A stretch of 64,000 bases of DNA from Paenibacillus ferrarius (GTDB taxonomy: Bacteria > Bacillota > Bacilli > Paenibacillales > NBRC-103111), in contig NZ_MBTG01000073.1 of assembly GCF_002027705.1 (NCBI RefSeq), positions 62,001-126,000 of the forward strand. Reading direction: 5' to 3'. Position numbers and translations under genes: made by a program. Under the pieces are notes generated by a model. It was given only the letters and a program-made list of their open reading frames with translations, did not search any database and was not told the origin of the DNA. Shown here one piece after another: positions 18,542 to 26,478 of this stretch. Numbering within the stretch: the first letter of the stretch is position 1; every line of letters begins with the position of its first letter.

Positions 18542-20032
18542 ATGTTCGAATTGAAAAAACATGAATTCTGGTTTGTCACTGGTAGTCAACATCTGTATGG
18601 TCCTGAAACGATTGAAGAAGTCGCTATTCACTCAAAAGAAATTGTCGCGGGGCTGAATGCAAGCGGGAATCTGCCTTGTTCTATCGTTTTTAAGTCTGTT
18701 TTAACAACACCTGATGAAATTCGTCGACTAAGTATTGAGGCGAACACTGATGATACATGTGCCGGCCTTATTACTTGGATGCATACATTCTCCCCAGCCA
18801 AAATGTGGATTGCAGGTTTAAGTGAGCTCCGTAAGCCTTTACTGCACCTGCATACCCAATACAATCGTGATATCCCTTGGGACAAGATTGATATGGACTT
18901 CATGAATACGAATCAGGCTGCGCATGGAGACCGCGAGTATGGATTTATTGGTGCTCGAATGGGAATTTCACGTAAAATCGTTGCTGGATACTGGGCTCAC
19001 AGTGATGTTCAAGAACGTGTAGGAAGTTGGATGCGTACAGCAGTTGCTATTCAAGAAGGCAAACGACTGAAAGTCGCACGTTTCGGTGATAACATGCGTC
19101 AGGTCGCGGTAACAGAAGGCGACAAAGTCGAAGCGCAAATTAAATTTGGTTGGTCAGTCAACGGTTATGGTGTTGGTGATCTCGTTCAACGTGTTCATGC
19201 CGTTACGGAAGCTGAAGTGAATGCCTTGATGGACGAATATGAGGCTGAGTATGTGTTTACACCAGAAGGTCGCAAAGACGGCGCGGTGCGTCAAGCAATT
19301 CGCTATCAAGCACGTGTTGAGTTGGCGTTAAAAGCGTTCCTGACTGAAGGTGGCTTCGGTGCATTCACAACAACATTCGAGGATTTGCATGGATTAGATC
19401 AACTCCCTGGACTTGCTGTTCAACGACTTATGGCAGCGGGCTATGGTTTCGGAGGAGAGGGTGACTGGAAGACGGCCGCTCTGACAAGAATTATGAAACT
19501 GATTGCCGGTGGGGAAGGCACGTCGTTCATGGAGGATTATACTTATCACTTTGAGCCAGGTCGAGAGTTAGTGCTGGGTGCACATATGTTGGAGATTTGC
19601 CCCACAATTGCGGCCAATAAGCCAGAAATTATCGTTCAACCACTAGGCATTGGCGGAAAAGCAGATCCTGCGCGGCTTGTATTTGATGGTCAAGAAGGAC
19701 CTGCATTGAACGCAACAGTCATCGATATGGGCAATCGATTCCGCCTACTCGTAAACACTGTTGATGCGGTAAAAGCTCCACAAGCAATGCCCAAGTTACC
19801 AGTAGCACGTGTACTTTGGGAGCCACATCCTTCGTTGCCAAAGTCCGCGGAAGCATGGATTCTGGCCGGTGGCGCACACCATACCGTTTTTTCATATAAA
19901 GTTACTCCAGAACAGCTTCTTGATTGGGCAAGCATGATTGGTATCGAATGTGTACTTATCGATCGTGATACGAATTTGCTTCAACTCCAGCGTGAGCTGC
20001 AATGGAATGATATGCTTTGGAAGTTGAAATGA
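18542..20032 (+). CDS. araA: L-arabinose isomerase
   Basis: A 496-residue enzyme, the length of the Bacillus subtilis protein, that interconverts L-arabinose and L-ribulose with a divalent metal. The N-terminus EFWFVTGSQHLYGPETIEEV and the blocks LHTQYNRDIPWDKIDMDFMN and GGEGTSFMEDYTYHFEPG are characteristic. Conserved Glu and His metal ligands lie in the last block and around LGAHMLEICP. ATG 18542 follows TGGAGGGG. The gap after araD is only 31 bases, so both are on one transcript. Presence of arabinose isomerase here shows that the locus releases L-arabinose. Confidence 0.97.
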   Translation: MFELKKHEFWFVTGSQHLYGPETIEEVAIHSKEIVAGLNASGNLPCSIVFKSVLTTPDEIRRLSIEANTDDTCAGLITWMHTFSPAKMWIAGLSELRKPLLHLHTQYNRDIPWDKIDMDFMNTNQAAHGDREYGFIGARMGISRKIVAGYWAHSDVQERVGSWMRTAVAIQEGKRLKVARFGDNMRQVAVTEGDKVEAQIKFGWSVNGYGVGDLVQRVHAVTEAEVNALMDEYEAEYVFTPEGRKDGAVRQAIRYQARVELALKAFLTEGGFGAFTTTFEDLHGLDQLPGLAVQRLMAAGYGFGGEGDWKTAALTRIMKLIAGGEGTSFMEDYTYHFEPGRELVLGAHMLEICPTIAANKPEIIVQPLGIGGKADPARLVFDGQEGPALNATVIDMGNRFRLLVNTVDAVKAPQAMPKLPVARVLWEPHPSLPKSAEAWILAGGAHHTVFSYKVTPEQLLDWASMIGIECVLIDRDTNLLQLQRELQWNDMLWKLK

Positions 20033-20047
20033 GCGGAGGAATAGTCA

Positions 20048-21643
20048 ATGGGTTATGACATTAGACATGCAATTCTAAACGGAAAAACATCACTGGGTAT
20101 TGAGTTTGGTTCGACGAGAATTAAAGCTGTTCTAATCGGAGAAGACTACTCTACAATCGCATCCGGCAGTTTTGAATGGGAAAATAGCTATGTTGACCAC
20201 ATTTGGACTTACAGTTTAAAGGATATTTGGAGTGGCTTACAAGACTGTTATCAGAAGATGGCTTCAGAAGTGAAATCTCGCTACGGAGTTCCTTTACAAA
20301 CCATTGGAGCAATTGGTTTTAGCGGCATGATGCATGGATATATGGTGTTTAATGAGGTTGGTGAGCAATTAGTTCCGTTCCGCACTTGGCGAAACAATAT
20401 AACGGAGCAGGCGTCGAGCATTTTAACAGATTTATTCAACTATCATATTCCGCAACGCTGGAGTATTGCTCATCTCTATCAAGCCATTCTTAATCAGGAA
20501 GAGCACATTAACCAAATTAATTTCCAAACCACATTGGCCGGGTACATTCATTGGAAGCTCACTGGGCAAAAAGTACTAGGCATAGGCGAAGCTTCTGGTG
20601 TATTTCCAATTGACTTAATGACAAAAAAATTTAGTGCCAATATGATTGAAAAATTCAATCAGTTAATTAAGGATAGAGAACTATCGTGGAAACTTGAGAA
20701 CATTTTGCCCGAAGTGTTAGTGGCAGGAGAAAATGGAGGTGTTCTCTCAGAAGAAGGAGCAAGACTTCTAGATATCAGCGGAGAGTTAATGGCAGGGATT
20801 CCGATCTGTCCACCTGAGGGTGATGCAGGGACGGGGATGGTTGCAACAAATAGTATTGCTGAGCGAACAGGAAATGTATCTGCCGGCACTTCAGTTTTTG
20901 CTATGGTTGTATTGGAAAAGGAACTCTCTAAAGTGTACGCTGAGATCGATCTTGTTACGACACCAACTGGCAGTCTGGTTGCTATGGCACATTCTAATAA
21001 CTGTACATCTGATCTCAATGCATGGGTAGGCTTATTTGATGAATTTGCAAAAGTATTAGGACAAAATATAGATAAAAATCAATTATACAACACGCTGTAT
21101 AATTTAGCGCTGCAAGGCGATCCAGACGGTGGTGGCTTGTTAGCTTACGGCTATCTTTCGGGTGAGCACATTACGCATTTCGAAGAAGGGCGTCCATTAT
21201 TTGTACGTACATCGAATAGTAATTTCAACTTAGCGAACTTTATGCGAACCCATCTGTTTACCTCACTGGGAGCACTTAAAATTGGAATGGACATCCTATT
21301 ACAACAAGAAAATGCGAAGTTGGAGAAAATCCTGGGTCATGGCGGTTTCTTCAAGACGGAAGGAGTCGGGCAGAAAATTATGGCAGCTGCCTTAAATGTT
21401 CCGGTCTCCGTAATGGAATCAGCAGGTGAAGGAGGGGCTTGGGGCATTGCGCTGCTTGCTTCTTACATGATTGAAAAAGAGAAGAACGAGACTTTAGATG
21501 ATTATTTGACTACAAAGATATTTGCAGAGAAAGCCGGTAAGACCATATTACCTGAGCAAAAGGACGTTAATGGCTTTGATGTATTTATGCAAAGGTACAA
21601 ACAAGGGTTGGCAATAGAAAGGGCCGCTGTGGAGTATTTATAA
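20048..21643 (+). CDS. FGGY-family carbohydrate kinase, probable L-ribulokinase (AraK-like, not classical AraB)
   Basis: A 531-residue FGGY sugar kinase expected to phosphorylate L-ribulose between the AraA and AraD steps. The N-terminal phosphate motif is LGIEFGSTRIKAVLIG, followed by GFSGMMHGY, and later GDAGTGMVATNSIAERTGNVSAGTS and the C-terminal GHGGFFKTEGVGQKIMAAAL. It does not show the sequence signature of the roughly 560-residue Bacillus AraB. In genomic position and length it resembles the non-orthologous ribulokinase described in Clostridium acetobutylicum, usually mis-named xylulokinase. Third gene of the ara operon, 15 bases after araA, with GGAGGAA at the start. The sugar specificity is inferred from context. 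Confidence 0.8.
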   Translation: MGYDIRHAILNGKTSLGIEFGSTRIKAVLIGEDYSTIASGSFEWENSYVDHIWTYSLKDIWSGLQDCYQKMASEVKSRYGVPLQTIGAIGFSGMMHGYMVFNEVGEQLVPFRTWRNNITEQASSILTDLFNYHIPQRWSIAHLYQAILNQEEHINQINFQTTLAGYIHWKLTGQKVLGIGEASGVFPIDLMTKKFSANMIEKFNQLIKDRELSWKLENILPEVLVAGENGGVLSEEGARLLDISGELMAGIPICPPEGDAGTGMVATNSIAERTGNVSAGTSVFAMVVLEKELSKVYAEIDLVTTPTGSLVAMAHSNNCTSDLNAWVGLFDEFAKVLGQNIDKNQLYNTLYNLALQGDPDGGGLLAYGYLSGEHITHFEEGRPLFVRTSNSNFNLANFMRTHLFTSLGALKIGMDILLQQENAKLEKILGHGGFFKTEGVGQKIMAAALNVPVSVMESAGEGGAWGIALLASYMIEKEKNETLDDYLTTKIFAEKAGKTILPEQKDVNGFDVFMQRYKQGLAIERAAVEYL

Positions 21644-21711
21644 GTATGCCCTTTATGCGGTGCAGCAGCTTAACCCAATGCCCGTAAAGGATTTATAACC
21701 AGGATTGTCGA

Positions 21712-24700
21712 ATGATTATTATTATGAACATCAAACAAATACTCTCCATTACTCTCATTTTTATTATGGTCTTAACTGGGATTCGGCTGACTTGGATATT
21801 TGCCGGCTCGCCCCCCGTTCGAGCAATAGCCATGCATGGAGTTCTTGATCTTCGCGAGAGCTCTCTGAGCCGTCCGATACTATTGGAGGGTGTCTGGATG
21901 TTTTATCCGGAACGTTTACTCATGCAGTCGGATGATGAGGCTATGAATACAAGCAGCGTTTCCGCTGCTTTGCCAGGCTCGTGGAAAGGCCTTTTTGCTA
22001 ACCCTAAACAGGTGACTGGATTTGGCAGCTACCGGCTTCTCATTTTGCTGGACAATTCATTGGATGAGAAGCGGATGACAATTGCGATGCCACCCACGAT
22101 GTCTGCTTCTGAGTTGTACGTGAATGGAACCAAACTTGGGGCAGCAGGCAAGCCAGGGAAAACTGCAGACAATACCGTTGCTTACGAGACACCCTATAAT
22201 GTCACATTCACGACAAACAGGTCTGAAGTAGAGATCATCGTCGAGGTAGCCAATTTCGTAAATAACGTGGATGGCGGATTGATCGAATCGATTCAATTCG
22301 GAACTGAAGACGTGATCATGCGTCACAAGCAGTTCTCGATGGCGATGCAACTGCTTGTTTGTGTCGTCATGATGATTCATTTGGTGTATGCGTCAGTTTT
22401 GTTCTTTATGGGTGTCCGGCAACGGGCGCTGTTTACTCTAGTAATGATCATGTTCTGTATCAGTCTGTCGGTTCTCGTCACGGATGACAAGCTGTTAGTC
22501 ACATGGCTGAACCTGTCGTATGGCATCAGCTTCAGGCTTTATACACTGAGTTATTTGTGGGCAACGGCCTTGCTGCTCATTTTCATGAAGCAGTTGTATC
22601 CTACTTTGTCGAAATGGCCCTGGCATCGATATTACGGAATTATGGTACTGAGTTTGACGGTTGCGGTTGCACTGCTGCCCACGAGTTATATAGCTTGGGT
22701 TGATCTGTATACGATCCCTCTTCTGCTTATCGGCACCATCTATGTACCAGTACTCTCATTTCGCGCTACGCTGCGTCTTGATCGAGACTCGATCTATTTA
22801 TGGCTCGCCTGTGTTGGCCTGAGCGCGAATTTGGTTTGGGGCGTCTTGAATAATTTTAGTTATGTTTTCCGTTCCGTACACTTCTATCCAATCGATTTTA
22901 TTGTCGTATATATCGCCTTTGCTTGTTATTGGTTCAGAATGTATTTTCGGAATATGCAGCAGACGGCGCGATTGGCTGCCGAATTACAAAAAGCGGATAA
23001 ACAAAAAAATGATTTTCTCGCGAACACTTCCCATGAACTTCGCAATCCGCTTCATGGGATGATTAGCATAGCGCGCAGCGTGTTGGAGCAAGAAATCGTA
23101 TCCCAAGACGTACAGGAACGGTTAAAGCTTTTGGTAACGGTAGGCAATCGAATGTCCTTGCTGCTGAATGATCTCTTGGACCTGGAACGGCTGCAGAACA
23201 AAGGACTTCGGCTGCATCCGCAATCCGTACAGGTACAACCTTCTGTTGATGGCATAATCGATATGATTAGGTTCATGATAGAAGGAAAATCTATCGAGTT
23301 GCGCAATGAAATTCCCGAATCATTCCCATCGGTACTAATGGACGAAAACAGGATGGTACAAATTATATTCAATCTGCTCCACAATGCGGTAAAGTTTACG
23401 ACCCAAGGACATATCGCCATTAGGGGGTTCGTTCGTGGGGAGTTAGGGGTGCTAGAAGTGGAGGATACAGGAATCGGCATCCATCCGGAAGTAATGAAGC
23501 GGATATTCCAACCGTACGAGCAGGCGGACTCTAGCCTAACAGCAGGGGGAGGCGGTCTTGGACTGGGGTTGAGTATAAGCCGTCAACTTGCCGAGCTGCA
23601 TGGCGGGGCGCTTGAGGCGGAGTCAGAACTGGGAAAGGGCTCTCTCTTCAAGCTTACAATGCCTTTAGCGCCAGCAACAGCAAAGCCAGAGGTTACATCC
23701 GAATTAACGAAGCCGAAGAAGACACTCTTGAAACAGACAACCACGGAGGAAATACTTAAAATCCCGAAGCCTACCTCAGCTACCGAAGCAAAAGCTGAAA
23801 AACCTTGGGTGCTTATTGTAGATGACGACCCGATTAATCTACGCATCTTGAAGGAAATGCTGCCACAGCACCAATACCATGTAATTACCGTTACTTCAGC
23901 ACATGACGCGATAAAGCTAATCGACACTAGAGAGTGGGATTTGGTCGTGTCGGACATTATGATGCCCCGCATGTCAGGCTATGAGTTGACACGATCAATC
24001 CGGCTGCGATTCGCGATGTCCGAATTGCCAGTGCTGCTGCTAACCGCTCGCAGTCGGCCCGAAGATATAGCAGCCGGCTTCCAGGCCGGGGCCAATGATT
24101 ATGTGACCAAACCAGCGGATAGTCTAGAGTTGCAGCACCGAGTGCAGGCACTCACAGAGTTGAAATCGACGACTGCGGAACGGATGCGTTTTGAGGCAGC
24201 CTTCCTGCAAGCTCAGGTACAGCCACATTTTCTGTTTAATACTCTCAACTCAATCGCTGCTTTGAAGGAAATTGATGCCGAACGGATGCAGAGATTACTT
24301 TCTGTGTTTGGTGAATACTTGAGAGCAAGCTTCGATTTTCGCAATTCTGAACGATTGGTACCGCTTGAGCAAGAGTTAAAATTGGTTCGTGCTTATTTGT
24401 TTATCGAGCAGGAGAGATTCAACGATCGGCTTCGCGTACTGTGGGACGTTCCTGAACGGCTGCTGTCGACTCTGGTTCCTCCACTTTCGATCCAGACATT
24501 GGTGGAGAACGGTGTTCGCCACGGCATTATGAAGCGGATTCGAGGAGGAACTGTGCGAATCTCCGTGGAGGAGCGTGGCGACTATGTCGAAATCCAGGTG
24601 TCGGACGATGGGGTTGGCTTTGACGAAAAGATCCTGAATCAGGTGTTGCAGGATCAGTCTGAAGCGCCAGTCGGTATCGGGTTACGGAACACAAACCGTC

Positions 24701-24795
24701 GTCTCCGTCAGATCTATGGCCGCGGACTTGACATCTATAGCAACAAAGACATGGGTACGATAATCACGTTCCCAGCAAGGAAAGGTGAAGAGTAG
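21712..24795 (+). CDS. Hybrid sensor with two histidine kinase modules flanking a receiver domain
   Basis: A 1027-residue membrane protein. After a signal-anchor come a beta-sandwich sensor of the 7TMR-DISM / sugar-binding jelly-roll type (about 45-195, with GSYRLLILL and ASELYVNGTKLG) and seven membrane segments (about 205-410). Then HisKA has SHELRNPLHGM (histidine near 440) and a first HATPase with N, G1 and G2 boxes (542-652). A linker leads to a receiver domain (697-815; VDDDPIN, phospho-Asp in VVSDIMMPRMSG). Last come a LytS/YesM-type His_kinase motif QVQPHFLFNTLNS (near 835) and a second HATPase (about 922-1022). It lies 68 bases downstream of the kinase gene of the ara operon and before a terminator. 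No separate regulator gene follows, so its output partner must be elsewhere or the signal stays in the chain. Confidence 0.88.
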   Translation: MIIIMNIKQILSITLIFIMVLTGIRLTWIFAGSPPVRAIAMHGVLDLRESSLSRPILLEGVWMFYPERLLMQSDDEAMNTSSVSAALPGSWKGLFANPKQVTGFGSYRLLILLDNSLDEKRMTIAMPPTMSASELYVNGTKLGAAGKPGKTADNTVAYETPYNVTFTTNRSEVEIIVEVANFVNNVDGGLIESIQFGTEDVIMRHKQFSMAMQLLVCVVMMIHLVYASVLFFMGVRQRALFTLVMIMFCISLSVLVTDDKLLVTWLNLSYGISFRLYTLSYLWATALLLIFMKQLYPTLSKWPWHRYYGIMVLSLTVAVALLPTSYIAWVDLYTIPLLLIGTIYVPVLSFRATLRLDRDSIYLWLACVGLSANLVWGVLNNFSYVFRSVHFYPIDFIVVYIAFACYWFRMYFRNMQQTARLAAELQKADKQKNDFLANTSHELRNPLHGMISIARSVLEQEIVSQDVQERLKLLVTVGNRMSLLLNDLLDLERLQNKGLRLHPQSVQVQPSVDGIIDMIRFMIEGKSIELRNEIPESFPSVLMDENRMVQIIFNLLHNAVKFTTQGHIAIRGFVRGELGVLEVEDTGIGIHPEVMKRIFQPYEQADSSLTAGGGGLGLGLSISRQLAELHGGALEAESELGKGSLFKLTMPLAPATAKPEVTSELTKPKKTLLKQTTTEEILKIPKPTSATEAKAEKPWVLIVDDDPINLRILKEMLPQHQYHVITVTSAHDAIKLIDTREWDLVVSDIMMPRMSGYELTRSIRLRFAMSELPVLLLTARSRPEDIAAGFQAGANDYVTKPADSLELQHRVQALTELKSTTAERMRFEAAFLQAQVQPHFLFNTLNSIAALKEIDAERMQRLLSVFGEYLRASFDFRNSERLVPLEQELKLVRAYLFIEQERFNDRLRVLWDVPERLLSTLVPPLSIQTLVENGVRHGIMKRIRGGTVRISVEERGDYVEIQVSDDGVGFDEKILNQVLQDQSEAPVGIGLRNTNRRLRQIYGRGLDIYSNKDMGTIITFPARKGEE

Positions 24796-24828
24796 TGGGG
24801 TTCATTTTTTGAATCATCGCGCACAATT

Positions 24829-24884
24829 AAAGCAGCGCGGCAGTCTAGGTCTTTTCGAACCTTAGTCCGTCACTGCTTTTTTTT
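24829..24884 (+). terminator. Terminator after the hybrid sensor kinase
   Basis: AAAGCAG/CTGCTTT outer arms enclose a long imperfect stem containing CTAGG/CCTTAG, followed by a T8 run. It ends the ara-sensor transcript. Confidence 0.75.
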
Positions 24885-24907
24885 ACGAGTCTGATTCCGT
24901 TTGTTGG

Positions 24908-25030
24908 GTGATTATGTCGAAACCAAATCTTGGTTTCATAACGTTTCGCACTACAGAACAGACGTTGAAGGCAACCGAGGCCATGCATATGATTAGGAAA
25001 GGACAGGCGGATAATTCGTCTGTCCTTTCT
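24908..25030 (+). pseudogene. IS6-type transposase C-terminal remnant
   Basis: The translated stretch LGFITFRTTEQTLKATEAMHMIRKGQ resembles the C-terminal end of IS6/IS240-family DDE transposases, which typically finish with a GF.SFR...T..GIE.MHM.RKGQ pattern. Nothing upstream encodes the catalytic DDE core, and no terminal inverted repeats were found. This is therefore a scar and not an active element. It sits exactly between the polysaccharide locus and the MarR/SDR/efflux unit. The frame runs on to a stop at 25105 without further recognisable similarity. Confidence 0.5.
24998..25028 (-). terminator. Hairpin downstream of marR
   Basis: AAAGGACAG and CTGTCCTTT form a 9-bp stem with a 13-base loop, about 60 bases past the marR stop on the minus strand. 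It overlaps the end of the transposase remnant and could serve either strand. Confidence 0.55.
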
Positions 25031-25088
25031 GCTGTTGAATGCCTCAATTCTTGCACCACAACCCTTGTGGGGATAATCTCAACTTTGA

Positions 25089-25517
25089 CTACAGATTTTG
25101 ATTGATCTTCGTCAAAAGTTGTTGAAGAACTTCCCGATCGTCTATGTTGAGATTCTGAACGATCTTCTCTTCTACCCGCTGGAAGGATATTTCGAAGTCA
25201 TTGATCAAGGCAAGGCCCTTGGGCAGGACGTAGATGTTCTTCTGCCGTTCGTTATGAGCGGGGATCTTCCGTTCGATATAGCCCTTCTTCTCAAGTCCCT
25301 GAAGCATGCTTGTGATGCTTGCTCCGCGCACATGGAAACGTTCGGAGAGATCTTTCTGAATAAGGCCTTGCTCCTGATGTTCATGGATGAAGGCTATTAA
25401 TTTTCCCTGCTGAGAATTCAAGCCTAGTTCTTTAATGCTCTCATCGGCTTGTTTCTTTAATTTGAGCCCGATAAGCTGCAGCATTTCCAGAAACGGGGTG
25501 TCGTGGTTGGTATCCAT
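25089..25517 (-). CDS. MarR-family transcriptional regulator
   Basis: A 142-residue winged-helix repressor. The core DNA-binding segment is LIQKDLSERFHVRGASITSMLQGLEKKGYIERKIPAHNERQKNIYVLPKG, i.e. recognition helix then wing, seen at about residues 55-105. The start at 25517 is chosen because AGGAGGAG lies just upstream on the minus strand; a longer frame to 25595 would cover its own promoter. It is divergent from the SDR-MFS pair, with related palindromes at both promoters, so it very probably represses both itself and that pair and responds to a small toxic or aromatic ligand. Confidence 0.9.
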   Translation of the reverse strand: MDTNHDTPFLEMLQLIGLKLKKQADESIKELGLNSQQGKLIAFIHEHQEQGLIQKDLSERFHVRGASITSMLQGLEKKGYIERKIPAHNERQKNIYVLPKGLALINDFEISFQRVEEKIVQNLNIDDREVLQQLLTKINQNL

Positions 25518-25540
25518 GCTGGACTCCTCCTGTCTAACGA

Positions 25541-25595
25541 TTAAATTTCTAATTGTAAGTACTAAAACTATATAAGAATGAATGAGTAGTGTCAA
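25541..25595 (-). promoter_or_regulatory. marR promoter with candidate operator
   Basis: On the minus strand TTGACA (25590-25595), 17 bases, TATAGT (25567-25572) is a near-perfect sigma-A promoter. Just downstream of the expected transcription start lies TTAAATTTCTAA (25541-25552), 10 of 12 matches to the palindrome at the divergent promoter. This arrangement suits autorepression. Confidence 0.7.
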
Positions 25596-25645
25596 CGGAA
25601 CCGCTGGTTAGTTAGGATACGGATAGAAGTCGAGTAAAATATATA

Positions 25646-25674
25646 TTGACTATTAGAATTCTAAGTGTTAAAGT
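25646..25674 (+). promoter_or_regulatory. SDR-MFS promoter with MarR-type operator
   Basis: TTGACT, 17 bases, TAAAGT is the candidate sigma-A promoter. The spacer contains the perfect 12-base palindrome TTAGAATTCTAA (25653-25664), ideally placed for repression by the divergent MarR protein. Confidence 0.75.
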
Positions 25675-25737
25675 TTGAACAATCAATTACCCAACTTAAT
25701 TGCACACCAATACACAAGAAAACTGGAGGATTTAGAC

Positions 25738-26478
25738 ATGAATTCATTGAATGGAAAAGTAGCGTTGATTACCGGATCTTCTAGAGGAATTGGACGCGGC
25801 ATTGCCGAGCGGTTATCGGAATTGGGGGCCAAGGTGGTCATCAATTATTCGAATAGCGCAGAGGATGCGTTTGCTTTGGTGGATACGATCTTGAGCAATG
25901 GAAGAAAAGCGTTGGCGGTTCGCGCCGATCTCAGCAGAATAGATGAGATTGAGGAGATGTTCGCCAAGACGATGGCTGAGTTCGGCCAAGTGGATATTCT
26001 GATCAACAATGCGGCGGTGATGACGAACAACCCTTTGTCCGAGGTGACTGAGAAGGAGTTCGAACATCAATTCGCGGTTAACGTCAAAGGGGTCTTCTTT
26101 GCTTGTCAGCAAGCGTGGAAGCATATGGAAAGCAACGGGAGAATTGTGAATATCTCTACAGCAGGGACGAAACTAACCTTCCCTGATATGAGTGTCTATG
26201 CGAGCACCAAGGGTGCGGTTGAACACCTTACTCGTCAGTTAGCCAAGGAATTCGGTTCCAAACAAATTACCGTCAATGCAGTAGCACCTGGCCCGATACA
26301 AACCGAGCATTTCTTCGTTGGCAAGTCAGAAGAAGAACTTGAGTTCATGAAGGGCATGAACTCCCTTGGCCGCCTGGGTACTCCTGTGGATATCGCCAAT
26401 GTCATTGAATACCTAGTGAGCGATAATGCCGATTGGATAACCGGTCAGACCATTCATGTTAACGGAGGAATGAATTGA
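25738..26478 (+). CDS. Short-chain dehydrogenase/reductase (SDR) family oxidoreductase
   Basis: A 246-residue classical SDR. The Rossmann motif TGSSRGIG, the NNA segment INNAAVMTN, the catalytic serine region NISTAG and the YASTK active site are all present. The C-terminus ITGQTIHVNGGMN is typical. ATG 25738 has CTGGAGGA upstream; an upstream in-frame ATG at 25675 lies within the promoter region. It overlaps the following efflux gene, so the two are translationally coupled. Its NAD(P)H-dependent substrate is unknown. Co-control with a drug pump by MarR suggests detoxification of a carbonyl or quinone compound. Confidence 0.92.
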   Translation: MNSLNGKVALITGSSRGIGRGIAERLSELGAKVVINYSNSAEDAFALVDTILSNGRKALAVRADLSRIDEIEEMFAKTMAEFGQVDILINNAAVMTNNPLSEVTEKEFEHQFAVNVKGVFFACQQAWKHMESNGRIVNISTAGTKLTFPDMSVYASTKGAVEHLTRQLAKEFGSKQITVNAVAPGPIQTEHFFVGKSEEELEFMKGMNSLGRLGTPVDIANVIEYLVSDNADWITGQTIHVNGGMN

